Shown in pieces: positions 1-12,977 of a stretch of 64,000 nucleotides of DNA. Under the pieces are notes generated by a model that was given only the letters and a program-made list of their open reading frames with translations, ran no database searches and had not been told where the DNA came from. The translations under genes and the position numbers were made by a program. The stretch is taken from contig CM066913.1 in assembly GCA_033964015.1 (NCBI GenBank), positions 9,418,953 to 9,482,952 on the forward strand, written 5' to 3'. This DNA comes from Scolanthus callimorphus (lineage: Eukaryota > Cnidaria > Anthozoa > Actiniaria > Edwardsiidae). The stretch's first letter is position 1; the number at the start of each line of letters is the position of its first letter.

Positions 1-2587
1 TGTCTGGCAAATCCTGAGCCTCGTTTTCAATCCGGTTTCTTAATTGATTAATGTTTTATGCGGGATCTCAAAATATTTAATTGCCGTCGGGCACCTTTCG
101 TCTTTGAAATAGAATGGTTGAGTGACAGTTTGAAGAGCTGAGTTTCGTGTATTAGAGTTAATTTGTTGCCTTTATATACATAGGTTCAACAGTTAGCGGT
201 TTACTTAAGATAAGGTTTAGAGTTCACTTTAGTTTTCATCTATCGGCGGATCGCGGGTGGTCACTTGTTTATTCGATTTTTATTACCCACCCCGCACCGC
301 ACTGAGATCTTATATCTCTCGAAGGTGAATCTCTCCTTCGCTCGTACAATTTTTGTATTGGAAACAAAATCTCACGGTTTTGCGGTTAGCACAAATAAAA
401 ACGTAGGATCCCCAAAGCGACGCGTGAAACGCGGAAATCGAAGAGGTCAAAGTGGCGGGGGTAGGGCTCGTTTGAGATCCCCCGCACTGTTTAATTCTCC
501 ATCATATGATATTTTCCCGCTATATCAAATACTTCAAATCAGATGATTGATTGTTTTGATGTCAGACATGTTGCAAGCTTTAAATAAATATCCTCGCAGC
601 ACTCCGCTTTCTTTCAGAAACTTCTAGTATAATCATATAAAGTAGATTATCAATATTCATATTTTTAAGAACGTTCATTGTCATCTGAGGCCTAAAACTT
701 ATTGCTCTCTTTTTTTCTTTAGGAATTTGAGCCTCAATTTCTTTGCGCGTATTTTTTAAATTATTCAAAAATAAGATCAATAACACCAGATGGTGAATGA
801 TACTGAATGGCTTACAATGACTTACAATGTACAAAAGCTTATAAGTTATTTGAAAATACGAGAATGTAAGACCGAGGCAGGTGATATAAAATGCCCTTAA
901 AAGATAACTACAAACCCTGAGCTATTTTTCATCAAAAATCGACACCACGACGTTCTAAGGGAGTGGTCATTATTTAACGGGGGCAGGGCTACTATTTATG
1001 AAAAACATTGCTGAACAAAATGTTGACCCTTCCCCAGGGTCGAAAAATTAAAGATCTGTTGATCCGCTTGGATGTTTTTTTAATGTAAACAAAATTGCAA
1101 AAGATCATAATCGAATTTCCCAAATCCCCGACACGGTTTTTTAGAACACATCTAAGCCAGTGCTAAAATGGTGTTGAAAAAACCCCAAGGTAGTATATAA
1201 TTATTTGCGATCGTGGAACTCTGAAAAGTTGAACTGATGCACCGCAAGAGAAACCGGAAACAAATCCAGGATTAGAAATAGATACCATAGTTTAGCCCAA
1301 GATATGCGCTTTAAAATGAGATACGACAATTTTGCGTGAAATTATGTCTGTTTAACGAAAAGGTACCCCGAAAGTGTTCTGTAACCTCAAAGATTAAAAA
1401 GATTTTTAAAAACTATGAGCATAGGGCAGTTTCACATTAATTTAATGAGTAATTCGTGACCACTTTGCATTCACTCCATACGTTTTTTACAACCTCTATT
1501 ATAGCGGATTACAGATGAGTGTTACGAGCTATTCGCATGCACTTCCTTGCGTTTACTCCTGTACGTCAAGAATTGGTGTATTTACATTGCGTTTGGTTAA
1601 GGACAGTCTTGTGAAATTAGCTCTAAGAACTGGTCTATTTGATTCGCAAGTAGAAAACCCACTCAAAACCATCAGTTGTATTTTTATCTCAGTCATTTTC
1701 TCTAGTAATTTCGCTCTAAATCTTGCGCAGATCAGCTCTTTAACTTAATGACTTTGAATTGCGTCGTCAAAACATCACTTCAGCACGGCAAATTAAAATC
1801 GGGTAGGAGTTTGATACGTAAATAAATGTGCCTTTTTCTATTTTCTTACTGGTAACAATAGAGATATTATACTGTGGCAAATTCCATTTATTTCGTTTCG
1901 AAATAGATTTTAATTTTTTTCATTGAAAAGAACAGAAAAGCAATATCCCGTTGATTTTATTTGAGCGTTGGGCTATCGAAAGTACTTCAAAATTGCCCGC
2001 TTTCGAATATTGAAATGTATAGTGAAAGAAATTTCAGCTGTGATCTTTGAAAGCCAAAGTCTCAAAGGTGCAATAATAATAATGAAATAACTTTAGGTTA
2101 TTTACTATAACGCAATTACTTTACTTAGTATCAGATGCTTCCGTCTTTAAACATAGAAGAAAAACGACTAATTAAATTATGAGAAAGACAAATTTAAATT
2201 ATCTTAACAAAAACGTTTCAGCCTTGTCAACATTAAAACGCACTTCAGGAGCACAAGCGTTCTTTGATTCACGCGGTTTGTTAGTTTCTATTGTTTTTTC
2301 CGTTAGTTAAAGTAGCTGTTCATTTAAATGATTAGACCTCACTTATAAGAGCCCAACGGATAAATGTTTTCTCTATGCAAATTTAGTCGGTTTTAAATAG
2401 ATCGCCTGTGTCACCATGTCATTCCTTCCATAGCGCCAAGACAAGTGATCCATATCAAATATAAGTAACGAGCTAATTTCATGAACAAACTTGTCAGGAT
2501 AGACAAGTGAAGTGACTGACAAGTTTGAGAACTTCACGGAAGCTAACGGAGTACTGGGCAATGCTACAGCTACAAAAATAACTGAAA
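1..2587. other. Intergenic, no gene recognised
   Basis: AT-rich sequence with only short ORFs (under 100 codons) that show no recognisable domain, signal peptide or exon-like splice context. The ORF at 265-546 is basic and low in complexity and is judged spurious. No tRNA, rRNA or clear inverted repeat was seen here. Confidence 0.6.
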
Positions 2588-3651
2588 ATGAACAAAACCG
2601 CCACCACAAATTGTCTGTACTTTGCAGTGCGCCCCTTCGAAGTCACCGACTCGATTCGCTGGTCTAGTGCATTTGCTATAAGCCTCAATGGAAGTCTTGC
2701 CGTCCTCACAGTACTGAGTAACTTTGCCGTCATTTTAGCTGTTTCGAAAAACAAAGCGCTAAGAACACCTGGCAATTTGCTCATCGGATTTTTAGCCATC
2801 ACCGATTTTCTCGTCGGAATCCTTGTGCAACCGCTAAGCGTCGCTTTCGAAGTTTTGACTGTGACTGGATCGACGGTGAATTGCTTTGTCGTCGTGTGTT
2901 ATACTGTTTTTAGAGTCCTCTGCACCATACTCTCCCAAATGACAGTGCTTGTTATCAGTCTTGAGAAGTCCTTAGCAATTTTCTACCCATTTCGCTATCG
3001 TCAGCTCGTTTCCAGGCGGCGAGTGGTCATGGTTATAGTGGTTTTGTGGAGTTTTTGGGCAGTTGTTGTTTCCTCCAGATTCATGGGCGTACCAACGAAA
3101 ACATTTCGCCTTACTGTCAGCATTGTCATTATCACAAGCCAAGTAATAACGGGCCTGACATATATTCGGATTGAACGACTAGCTGCTAATCACATAAAAC
3201 ACATCAAACATCAAATGAGAAGTGCTTCGAAGGCACGAGTAATCGAACACCCTGGAAAGTCAAATACTTGTGGGAGCGAAAAGCGCTGCGCACCACTCTT
3301 TACATAATGGCATGTCTTTTTGTGTGCTATGCGCCCTTGGTTTGTATCCTCATCGGCAACATTATAACACCATTTCCAGCTATCCAGACGCACATCATGT
3401 TCACTTGGGCTGATACATTTGTCTATCTAAATAGCTCGCTAAATCCTCTGATATATTGTTTACGAAACAGCGAGTTTCGTCGTGGTATAGGTTCATTGGT
3501 CAAGCGCGAAATAGCAGATGATCTCGTGGCAAGGGATCGGGATCATACTAGAACCTCGAGCATCGGCACAGCTTTGGAGATGAGCACCTTCGTTAACCCC
3601 AATTCACCTGTTCTCCTCCGCGTGAAGAATTTAAACGACCCCGTGAGTTAA
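2588..3651 (+). pseudogene. Class A (rhodopsin-like) GPCR, frameshifted in intracellular loop 3
   Basis: Seven-transmembrane receptor read in two overlapping frames, 2588-3307 and 3268-3651. Seen directly: an N-terminal NKT glycosylation sequon; TM1 with SNFAVILAV; TM2 with LAITDFLVG; TM3 ending in EKS where most class A receptors have DRY; TM4 and TM5 in the first frame. TM6 (MACLFVCYAPLVC), TM7 with NPLIY and a helix-8-like CLRNSEFRRG are in the second frame. The first frame ends in a stop at about 3305, before TM6. The shift must lie between about 3215 and 3268, because WERKALRTT, the usual entry to TM6, reads only in the second frame. The net change is one base lost or two gained. The loop between TM4 and TM5 is short and lacks the usual ECL2 cysteine. 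Many coral class A GPCRs are intronless, which fits the layout. The break could be a real inactivation, an allele or an assembly error. The ligand cannot be told. Confidence 0.8.
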
Positions 3652-5079
3652 CTCATCTTCCCGATTTTCCCGCCAAAAATGTGTGAATCAACAGGAAGTT
3701 TTTTTATAGAATAGTATAGTGGTATGAAATCAACCCGCAATATTGTACAACTATTTCCCGAAGGGGATGTTACATTGTAATAGCCTAGGACATTCCGAGT
3801 TTCAGATAATCAGAGTGCGCGGAATTGGATATCCACTGCTGATGTCGAACCTAATATGTCAATTTCCCGCAGCGCTAAATTACAGGTTGAAACCTTCCTA
3901 CGGTCAGGGCTTAGATCTTCTCCATTCGTCAGACGGGTTATATTAACTACATAAAATCATTCCTATCGAAATAACTTGTTTGTACTGTCTTATAACTACA
4001 GTCAATTTAGCCCGTTTTAATTCTATCGCGCTAAACTTGCCAATAAAACAAGTAATTTCGAAACGAGTAATTCTGGCGAAAGGCCTACGGCAAACGTCGT
4101 GCCAAAGTCGCGCCGTTCCAATACAAAACAATCTAAAGATTCAATTATAAAGTCTAATGAAGCGGCATCCTTTGAAAAAGGAAAGGTTTGACAGAAGAAG
4201 ACCGACTGAAGCTCGACGTTTGCGCTAGGCTAGTTATCAGGCATTGTTTGAAAGTTTCTTCTTGTTATCTTTATTTTACCATTTTGACTTAGCTTACATC
4301 TACAATGGGGGGCCTTGAAACGCGGGTTCCCATCATGAAAGACATTTAGTGGGGATAACAGAAGATAAGGATAATGAAAAAAATATATATTATTATTATT
4401 ATTAGCTTAGTTCGTAGAATTAGCTGTTCGAGTCGTCTGTTGAAAGAAACCTTTCGCAAATTAATACATAAATGACAAAGTGTTGCGGACTGTCATGAAG
4501 GTTCGTGCGTCCTTGCGCGCTTGCCCTCCCATTCTCGTAACCATAGCTCCCGGCTCGTCACCAAGTTGAGGGCCATCGCTAATTGGCTGAAACTGCGAGC
4601 ATGCGTACATAAAACAAGCTATAACCTATAGAGTAGAACTCGAAATAAACATCTTAAAACAAAGTTCCATTCTTCATTTACCGAATTGCGTCGAAAATAT
4701 CGTCGCACTCATAACGATGTATTTGCATGCTTTCTCTGACTCGGTGCTAGGCTAAAAAAAAGGCGACTGACTGGCCCTTTGACTTGGCGCAAGAAGAGAG
4801 GGCGGAGTTCAAATGAGTGTCGAAAACTAAACGCAAAGTTAACGAAACAAATTCAACAACCAACCAAGGACAAAAACCTTCTGACCAAACGAATTAAGTA
4901 CGACTTGCGTTTAGTGATGACCCAAGAATGAAACTACTGTATGTTAGCCCCAACAATTTTACTCGATACAATTTGCCACGGCATTTTCAGCGGCACTGTC
5001 GTTCCTGAGTCGTACACGCCCCCCCCCCTCCCCCACTTCTCCCAACAGATGTGCGCGCGGTGCATCTAAACCGCCTACA
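3652..5079. other. Intergenic, no gene recognised
   Basis: AT-rich spacer with a short (TAT)n tract near 4388-4403 and scattered stop codons in all frames. A stretch near 4472-4720 begins TGTTGCGGAC and carries an AATAAA, which is vaguely LTR-like, but no partner copy or target duplication was found. Confidence 0.5.
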
Positions 5080-5260
5080 GGTGCGCTCTGTTGGTTAGAG
5101 TGCTCTTCTAACAGCCGTGGGCCGTGAGACCCATCGATCGAATTTCGCCAGACGCACGGCCTTATTCAGAAGTTTGCTTCAACCATAAGCTCGAACATCT
5201 GCAAATGGTTAGACCTTCACGTCTTCTCGGATAAAGACATAAAACCGTAGGTCTCTTCTC
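5080..5260 (+). repeat. tRNA-derived SINE, copy 1
   Basis: The tRNA-like head has an A-box-like GGTTAGAGTGCTC (about 5093) and a degenerate B box near 5131-5146. It is followed by a body containing AACATCTGCAAATGGTTAGA and CTTCTCGGATAAAGAC. The same body occurs inverted at 24308-24360 next to a better tRNA head, so two dispersed copies define the family within this window. Confidence 0.6.
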
Positions 5261-5366
5261 GCACAACACACTAATCGTAACCAGAGGAGCCCTTCTCTCG
5301 CACATGACACTAATCGGAACCAGAGGGGCCCTCCTTTTGCATAACACACTAATCGGATCCAGAGGT
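5250..5366 (+). repeat. Short tandem repeat, about 45 bp x 3
   Basis: Three imperfect direct copies share CACACTAATCG(T/G)A(A/T)CCAGAGG, separated by CCCTTCTCTCGCACA-like spacers. They lie directly 3' of the SINE body and probably represent an expanded SINE tail. Confidence 0.6.
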
Positions 5367-5589
5367 ACGAGAACGTGACTATCCTATTACCTGCAAGCCT
5401 TACAGAACTAACAAAAAAGGCGAAATATTAGCTGATTTAAAGCAATTCTCTAAGTTCACAAACAAGGGAAGGGAGGGCAATATTTCATTATTAAGGGTAA
5501 CGATCACTCGAAAGTCAAATGCAGCCAACTGTGATCGGGCGCAAAAGTTGTAGAGGAAACGGCACAAAAGTTGCTTGGTAATTTCAAGG

Positions 5590-6080
5590 ACCGCTATAAC
5601 ATTAGGATTTTCCACACCCAATTTGCTATCTCTAGGGGTAAAATTCACTGTTGACCACACCCAATTTGCCATCCCTAGGGAAGAGGTCAAAACATTCGTA
5701 CTCGACTGGTACCCAATTTTTTCAGGGGAAGTGGTGGGTACCGGCATCTACCCCCTTAGGTACCCAATACCCCTTTTTCTGACCTAGTTTTCTCAGAGCA
5801 TGATCTAGGGGTACCTGATTTTATTGCACATATGGACTCCTCTCGCTGCGAAGAAAACGTTGGAGCATACACCTTTTTAATATCTATTTTATTTAAGGAG
5901 ATAATTGCTCTAAAATTCAGCTCTGAGAGGTAGGTGGCCCCGGCACCTACCCCACCCCCCCAAATTGGGCACCCACTGAAGTACGGATGTTTTGACCTCT
6001 CCCCCTAAAGGGTAAAATTAATCAATTTTCCCGACGAGCACCACCGTCTATTTTTATGGGGAGTCCGCCCCCCGGAGTCC
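5590..6080. mobile_element. Foldback (MITE-like) element with G/C-rich ends
   Basis: Inverted arms are visible. GAGGTCAAAACATTCGTAC at about 5682-5702 pairs with the reverse complement of GTACGGATGTTTTGACCTC at about 5981-5999, and the neighbouring CCCAATTT/AAATTGGG pair likewise. The inside carries GGTACCGG and CTAGGGGTA motifs. It is followed by CGACGAGCACC and a C-run, as in the element at 25781-26130. No transposase ORF is present. Confidence 0.6.
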
Positions 6081-7738
6081 CGGGGTCAGACAGTACATGT
6101 CAGTGTTATAATATTTTGTTGCTATCCATTAAAAGTACAAAACATAACAGATAAATTAAATTCATAACAAAACAAACGAAGAATAGGAGGCCCTATTCGA
6201 CTTTTTTTAGTTTGATCGTGTGTGCGCGCTTTCGAGATTCGGCGCGCGGGCCAACTATTAAATTTGTAGCTAGAGGTTGTACAGACGGTTGGCGTGTGCT
6301 GAGTAGGCGCTTGGTGCAGTAAGGGTGGGTAATGTACGCTCACTGCGCGAGCACTTTATTTTGGATATATTTTTATTGTAATTAGTTTGTACTGATAGAA
6401 TACTGACAATTTTCATAGTCAACAAATTGTGATTCTAACTGACAATTGCGTTGCTATGGTAACGTTTTTCGTCTCACATGCTTGGTATCGAGAGCTCAGA
6501 TAAAAGATTCAAACCACAGGAAATCAACTGCATTTAACTAAAAGTGCCTATCCGGAGAAAGTATTGGCTGGAATAATCTGTAAAGGCATTTTGAATCTGA
6601 GATGTCAGTCCTTCTTTTAAGGTTCTTCATTCTGTAGTGAATCTATTGACGTTACAACGCCTAAATTTTGGCACATTTCCATCGTTCGAGAGTGAACAAG
6701 AGAGCCAGTGCTGCCTGTTTCGCTTAAAATTTCGCGTAGTACACTTTAGCATGGCACCACTGAAAACTTCTCACGACAGGCGCATGTAATCAGTCTTCTT
6801 GCTCTCAACAGTGTGTTCACTTCGTTGTTTTTTTTAATGTTGCTCCCGGCTCCTGCACATCCCGGAAAGGCAAAGACCACGGTCACAACTGCGGAAGTTG
6901 GCGGTGAGTAGCAAGTACTTTCCGACATCCGACAAAGCACCGACTTCCGACGAAAAGCTGTGATCACATGCCCACGAAGACTGATGACCCCTCGTCGTCA
7001 GGTTTGAGGCGGGGGAGGACATTTTCTTTACAGCGCGGCTGAGTAGATAAGTTCGCAGCCTCTCAATAATCGATCATTTCGACCAAACATATCAAACCCT
7101 GGGAATGGACCGAGAATGGAAAAAAAATCGGCCGGCTGAGTGTACTGCTCCCAGCATACTTTGCACGCGTCTTCTGAATAGCGTCTGGAGTACAAACAGC
7201 CATCAAAATGCTCGGCCGTTTCTAAAAAAAACCAGGGTGGTTCTCAAAGCTCAAAAGTGCGGCTCGTTCGCTGCCGTTTTTCGAGTATGCGTATAAATCA
7301 GGCCCGAAAAATTACGACCGCGTTCCAGTAGCTCGGAGAAAGAAACTTATCAAAATGCACTAGTCAACCATAGTAAACCCTCTACTAAAACTATAAGTAT
7401 ACTAAAAGACAAACCAAAGTATGCAAATCGTCACCGGAAGCTACAGAAAATAAATAACCAATGGACAGTCGTTATGTTTGCCTATTAGCCAATCAAATTT
7501 CAGATTTTATGATGACGTAGGAGACTCGCTTGGGAATGTTTACGTTTGTGGTTGCCAAGACGCCAAATACTCGAGCCCTGATTGGTTGAAAATCACCTGG
7601 CAACGTGGCAGAGTGAAAACATCACAAAGCGCCTGACAAAAAGAAGGAGAAGCGAAGTGAGAGATCTATATTGCTGTACTGTGTGAGAAAAGATATTCTA
7701 ACAGTTATAACGGATAGATCCTGGCCAGATTACCGGGA
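6081..7738. other. Intergenic and upstream region of the DYRK2-like gene
   Basis: No coding exon was recognised. Close to the kinase start there are CCAAT-type motifs: AGCCAATCAAATTT near 7487 and the inverse CTGATTGGTTG near 7579. These are plausible promoter elements, but no TATA box could be assigned. Short ORFs around 6746-7022 have no recognisable features. Confidence 0.4.
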
Positions 7739-9463
7739 ATGATAACTACGAGTGGACGGAACCCACATTTGCACGGTTCTAGCACTGGATCTTTGCTAGC
7801 GGCCGGCGGCGAAGCATTTTTGATGGAGGGAAAAACCGCCAGTACCGATGTTTTGCCACCGCTAAAGCCGTCAACAAAGGCAAATTTAAAGCATCAAACA
7901 CACGAAGGAACGAACGGAGGAGGAACTTTACCCCATCTAGGGGGTTTTCAAGTTCAGCAATTGTTCGAGGAAGAGACAAACAAGCAGCATGAAGGCAAAA
8001 TAGCGCCTGAAGTTCAAGCCTTACCGTCTGTTCGGCCATCATCAGTTTCTAGGACAGGACGCTCACCTTCTTGTACGGAACGAAGGGCAAGCGGCAATGG
8101 ATCGGGGTCTTTTAAGTCGCGGGACTATCTCACGCCAGAAGCATCAATGAAACAGCATATGCACAAGCTAACGAACTATGAACACATCGAGATTTTCAAC
8201 TATCCTCAAATATATTTCGTTGGACCAAATGCAAAGAAACGTCAGGGTGTGGTAGGTGGCGCGAATAACTGTGGATACGATGATGATCAAGGCTCGTATA
8301 TTCATGTTCCACACGATCATATAGCTTATAGATATGAAGTTGTCAAGGTTATTGGTAAAGGAAGCTTTGGACAAGTTGTTAAGGCGTTTGATCACAAAAC
8401 ACAAACTCATGTTGCGTTGAAAATGGTGCGTAACGAGAAGCGGTTTCACCGTCAAGCACAGGAAGAAATTCGCATCCTAGAACATTTGAAAAAACAAGAC
8501 AAAGACAATATCTATAATATCATTCACGAACATGAGCATTTTAACTTTCGCAACCACGTATGTATCACATTTGAACTTCTAAGTATGAATCTCTACGAAC
8601 TAGTAAAGAAGAACAAATTTCAAGGGTTTAGTTTACAACTGGTTCGCAAGTTCGCGCATTCGATGCTTCAGTGTTTGGACGCTTTGCACAAGAACCGCAT
8701 TATCCACTGTGACTTAAAACCGGAAAATATCCTGCTAAAACAACAAGGGAGAAGCGGTATTAAAGTGATTGACTTTGGATCTAGTTGCTATGAGCATCAA
8801 AGAGTATACACGTACATTCAGAGCCGATTTTACAGAGCTCCAGAGGTCATACTTGGGGCACGCTATGGAATGCCGATTGACATGTGGAGTTTTGGCTGCA
8901 TTCTCGCAGAACTTTTAACTGGCTACCCGCTTTTTCCCGGCGAAGACGAAGGCGATCAGCTAGCATGTACTATCGAACTTCTAGGTACACCTCCTCAGAA
9001 AGTGTTAGATCACTCGAAGAGAGCCAAGAACTTCATAAACTCAAAGGGGTACCCGCGCTACTGCAGTGTTAGCACTTTGCCAGACGGCTCAACTGTCCTA
9101 CAAGGTGGCCGATCGCGACGCGGGAAGACTCGTGGACCGCCGTGTTCCAAGCGTTTTGAAGACGCTTTGAAAGGCTGTGACGATTCACTGTTTATTGACT
9201 TCTTGAGACGATGTCTAGATTGGGATCCAGCGAGCCGAATGACCCCTTCGCAAGCTCTGAGACATCCTTGGTTGCGAAGAAGGTTACCACGCGCTCCAGA
9301 TAACAACAACATGGCGAGCGCAACTTCGGAGAAGCGTCGCTCAGGAAAGTTGCCTCCGACTGGACCTTCTTCGGGGAAAACCAAGTCCAGAAGACCAGTA
9401 GAAGAAATCAATGATGATGCGCTGAAGAACAGAACTGTGTTGCCAAAAATCGTAGGCAGATAG
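7739..9463 (+). CDS. DYRK2: Dual-specificity tyrosine-regulated kinase, DYRK2-type (class II DYRK)
   Basis: A single uninterrupted 574-residue reading frame encodes a class II DYRK. In order: a variable N terminus; an NAPA-type segment around residues 140-165 ([19 protein letters not shown]); the DH box with YDDDQGSY near 180-187; and a kinase domain from about 198 to 520. Visible catalytic features are the glycine loop GKGSFG, the ATP-binding Lys228, HCDLKPEN with Asp325, DFG beginning at 345, the activation-loop YTY at 357-359 and [12 protein letters not shown]. The [12 protein letters not shown] insert and the [10 protein letters not shown] end are typical of DYRK2. Family knowledge: Tyr359 would be autophosphorylated in cis, and the mature kinase phosphorylates Ser/Thr, with EDVP E3 scaffolding, p53 and cell-cycle roles known in vertebrates. 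The ATG at 7739 gives the longest frame. In vertebrates most DYRK2 coding sequence also lies in one exon, so this need not be a retrocopy. Confidence 0.96.
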   Translation: MITTSGRNPHLHGSSTGSLLAAGGEAFLMEGKTASTDVLPPLKPSTKANLKHQTHEGTNGGGTLPHLGGFQVQQLFEEETNKQHEGKIAPEVQALPSVRPSSVSRTGRSPSCTERRASGNGSGSFKSRDYLTPEASMKQHMHKLTNYEHIEIFNYPQIYFVGPNAKKRQGVVGGANNCGYDDDQGSYIHVPHDHIAYRYEVVKVIGKGSFGQVVKAFDHKTQTHVALKMVRNEKRFHRQAQEEIRILEHLKKQDKDNIYNIIHEHEHFNFRNHVCITFELLSMNLYELVKKNKFQGFSLQLVRKFAHSMLQCLDALHKNRIIHCDLKPENILLKQQGRSGIKVIDFGSSCYEHQRVYTYIQSRFYRAPEVILGARYGMPIDMWSFGCILAELLTGYPLFPGEDEGDQLACTIELLGTPPQKVLDHSKRAKNFINSKGYPRYCSVSTLPDGSTVLQGGRSRRGKTRGPPCSKRFEDALKGCDDSLFIDFLRRCLDWDPASRMTPSQALRHPWLRRRLPRAPDNNNMASATSEKRRSGKLPPTGPSSGKTKSRRPVEEINDDALKNRTVLPKIVGR

Positions 9464-9553
9464 TCATGCTTTGATGACAGTAAATTTTTTAATCATTCTC
9501 AACGCAAATATGCAAGTCGAATTTGAATATATAATTTTCAAACTTCTCAATGA

Positions 9554-9559
9554 AATAAA
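9554..9559 (+). terminator. Polyadenylation signal of DYRK2-like gene
   Basis: AATAAA lies about 90 bases after the stop codon and is followed by T-rich sequence, a plausible 3' end for the kinase transcript. Confidence 0.55.
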
Positions 9560-10893
9560 AACGTTTTTAAATTGAGTTATTGGTTACTTTTGGAATCTTT
9601 TATTGGAGTTGTTCCAGTTTTAGCTATACAAGAATCTGCAATGTATTTAGTATATGGATTATAGTATTTTATTTCAAAATATGTACGGAAGTATTCGAGA
9701 AGGGGGGAGCCATTCTACTAGACGATTTTGACATCAGTGAACATAAAATCGCTTAACTTCGTCATTTAAAATATTTTTGTACTCTACACTTGGAGATAGG
9801 CAAGGTTGTTTTTGTATATGTCACAAAGTTTCCCGGTACATCCAACAATTTATAGAGATAACTTATTTTTATGGATGGAAAACCGAAAATTTCTAATCTT
9901 CAACCATACGTGAAACAACTTATATGTGGATAGTGTATATAGAATTTGGATGTGAAGAGTTAGGTACTTTTGAAAAGAAAAATGGAATAAATCAAGTGCC
10001 TCTTAATGACTTCGTTGTCCTTCATATCTAGGTTTTAGGTTTTATTTAGAAGGGGGTGGCAATGCAAACGACTCAGTGCTTGCTACCACACAGACCATAA
10101 ACTCTTGAAAGGTCTCATGGAGACAGAACTAGAAACGTGATACCTAACGAGGTTTTTCTGTGAGAGAAATGTGCTAGGGTTGTTTGTTCCCTTGAGGTAT
10201 TTCAAAATAGCCTGTTTTACAAATAAAGTTTAGGCTCTAATACAATTGCATAATGCGTTGCCTCAATAAACAAAGCTTGGTGTTGAATTGTAGGAAATTA
10301 AATCATGTCTTATTTTTAGCTCAACTGGTAATTTAGATATTTCATAACTGGGGAATTTGAATTGAAAGGTTGAAGAAAAGATTTTCATTAAGTGATTTTC
10401 ATTTTGGAGTATTTAGTTACATATAAGAACTTATCCTACACTTACATAAGCAAAATATTTCACAAATATGTAAATTTTCTTCTTTCACCTGAAACAGCTG
10501 CAAAACCATCAGTCCGTAATTTTTACACACAAATTTATATTTCCGTAACCAAACTCCACATTAATATGTTTCTTATCAATTTCAGGCAACAATATCTTAA
10601 CCAGACAGGTAAAATGATTTTGCAAAAAAAGATTACATATATGAAATAATTTTTCCTTTTTCCACCTCTAGAGAGCAGGTGCTTAAGTCTTGCAATTTAA
10701 CTTGAAAGTGTGGAAATCAAACAAAAGACATTTCATATTTCTCCATGTGGGATAATTTGAGCTATAAAATAAGTACCTATTCTCATGTAGAAAATTTGTT
10801 CTTCTTACTATCCTTAAAAACATATGAGCAAGATAATCTGAATAGAATTATCAGAAAAATGAAAACAAAAAATTATTCCAAGTTTTTTTTCAT

Positions 10894-11006
10894 TGTGTGG
10901 TTCCAAAAAATATCCATACCCCCCAACGGAAGGGTGTTGAAAAGTGATCCCCCCATCCATCTGTAATTTCCGAAGAAAAATACAGTATTTGTATGGAAAT
11001 ATATAT
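10894..11006 (+). mobile_element. MITE family A, copy 1 (half element)
   Basis: It begins TGTGTGGTTCCAAAAAATAT, then shows GGGTGTTGAAAAGTGATCCCC, GAAATTCC-like (AATTTCCGAAG) and ACAGTATTTGTATGGA blocks. The same ordered blocks occur inverted at 12298-12424 and on both arms of 14531-14736. Confidence 0.65.
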
Positions 11007-11450
11007 ATTTGCCATATAACAACCCCTCTATAATATATTAGGAGGTTACCGTAAAACGTTGTATGGATTAATCAAAATTTCTTTTCCACTTTTATCACTA
11101 GTCAGCACACTAAAGAAAATTGTAGAAGATACCATGGCAACGAGTGCCGACTGATTATAGCTGTATCAGATTTCCTTCAGATTGAATAATTTGATAGCTG
11201 GCTGCTGTTTGACTTTGTGTAGAGCATTTTTTCTCTAAGCACCTAAGTCAAAGAGTTATACAATCATGTATGCTGTCATGTAGACTTATCAGCTAGAATC
11301 CACATCTTTTGCCACTTAAGTTACCCATCTAACACTGCAAAATTTAAAATATGCACCACATGCTGCTGTCAAAACAAGGAGACTAGTGTAACATGTTCGG
11401 CAATAATCAACATTTTTACAAGACACCATGAATAAACTTGCTAGAGCTAT

Positions 11451-11517
11451 TAAGCGAGTCGGAGCTAAGCGAGTCGAAGCTAAGCGAGTCGGAGCTAAAG
11501 CGAGTCGGAGCTAAGCT
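11451..11517 (+). repeat. 15-bp tandem repeat x 4
   Basis: Four near-identical copies of TAAGCGAGTCGGAGC run head to tail; one has a GGAGC to GAAGC change and one has an extra A. Confidence 0.85.
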
Positions 11518-12297
11518 CCCTTAATTCAGCACTCATGTTATTAGGTCCACAACCCAATAATGTTTTGGATGATAAGGAGCCACAAAATAATCTGCTGAAC
11601 TACTTTTCAGCATCATCTTCAGATGATTAAGCATAGTTTCATTGGGAGTGTGTAAAATGTCCTCTCTTTTGGATTCTGCTTGCTTTTAATTAGCATTCTG
11701 TTCTTTCAACTTCTTTCATGTTTTGGTCATGACTAAGACAAAAGCTCTCTATGGTAGTTTTCTATTTGATTTATGCATTCATTAGGGTGAAATTTTCTAC
11801 AATTTTAACAGTTGCAGTCATGACATCACCATACATTTTGTACTATTGGAAATATAAGTCTGAAGTATACATATACTGGTGCTCCTAAAGCCTATGCTTG
11901 TGCAAAAGTGTTCTTGATCAATATTCATATCATTTCAACAAGAATTTCAACAGCTTTTGTTAAGGTTACAAAAGATTCAGTAGCATGAAAAAATTCACCT
12001 AGACAATTTTAATTAATAAAATGACCCTTGGAAACATCACAGATACAGCAGACTGCAAGCCGCTCATTCTTCCCAAGCAGCTCATTCTCTACATCAAGGA
12101 GATATCATAGTCATCTAATTGCTATCAAGTCTTAGAGAATTCAATGTTTTTACCCATGTTATGTTATGCCTTGACACAACAGGGGGTTTATTTCTTTGAC
12201 ATGCACAATAGCCACACAAACAACCCAATACACTGGTGGTCTGCTAGCAGGGAAGGTGGTTATTATCTTTTGAACATGTTCACATGAGCATGACATA

Positions 12298-12424
12298 TAT
12301 TGTCCCCCAAATATTTCTTCCATACAAATACTGTGCTTTCCTTTGGAAATTCCAAAGGGGGGTGGGGAGGGGGTCACTTTTCAACACCCTTCCATGGGGG
12401 GAGGGATATTTTTTGGAACCACAC
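12298..12424 (-). mobile_element. MITE family A, copy 2 (half element)
   Basis: It contains CCATACAAATACTGTG, GGAAATTCCAAAGGGG, CACTTTTCAACACCCTTCC and a terminal GGATATTTTTTGGAACCACACA. These are the reverse complements of the blocks in copy 1. Confidence 0.65.
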
Positions 12425-12977
12425 ATTATTTGTCATAGTGATTGTCACTGTTAGGTATCTGGTACTCCATGGGTACAGCCCCAGCTAGTGGTAGCTCTCA
12501 TATTCTTTGTGAGTCCTCAACAGTAATATTACTCAGTAAGGACAAGAAGCTAATTACTTGTGTCAAATAAATTACAATTTACAACATTTTGGTCAAAGTT
12601 TATTTCTACAGTGTCACTTGCTACTGAATCACAGCCTCAATACTTTAACAACAAGTACAGACCATACATGTAATGTGATAAATAATAATGTGATAAACCA
12701 ATATTGAAATATCAACATATACACCTAATTTTAAAAAAGGTTTGGGCTTTGGTGATTGGGCTTTCATTAATCCTGGTGCATTCTCACTGGTAGCTGAATT
12801 AAATCCAGTCACAATAAGTTTCATCATTCCTCAAAATTCACACCGAGTTGAGTCACTTTATAGAACCATTCTATAAGCAGAACCACAACATGTTATGAGA
12901 AAGTCTTTTCCAGTCACAAAGCTATGATTTCTATAAGAATTTTACGTTGTGAATTTTAAACTCATAGATTGACTAAT

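Noticed and set aside
265..546. 93-codon basic ORF near the window start
   Set aside because: No similarity recognised and no start context or splice sites; not supportable as a gene.
3268..3307. Programmed -1 frameshifting in the GPCR
   Set aside because: No slippery heptamer or downstream structure was seen in the overlap, and such recoding is not known for class A GPCRs; an indel is simpler.
4472..4720. Possible solo LTR (TGTTGCGGAC start, AATAAA inside)
   Set aside because: No clear CA end, target duplication or second copy in the window.
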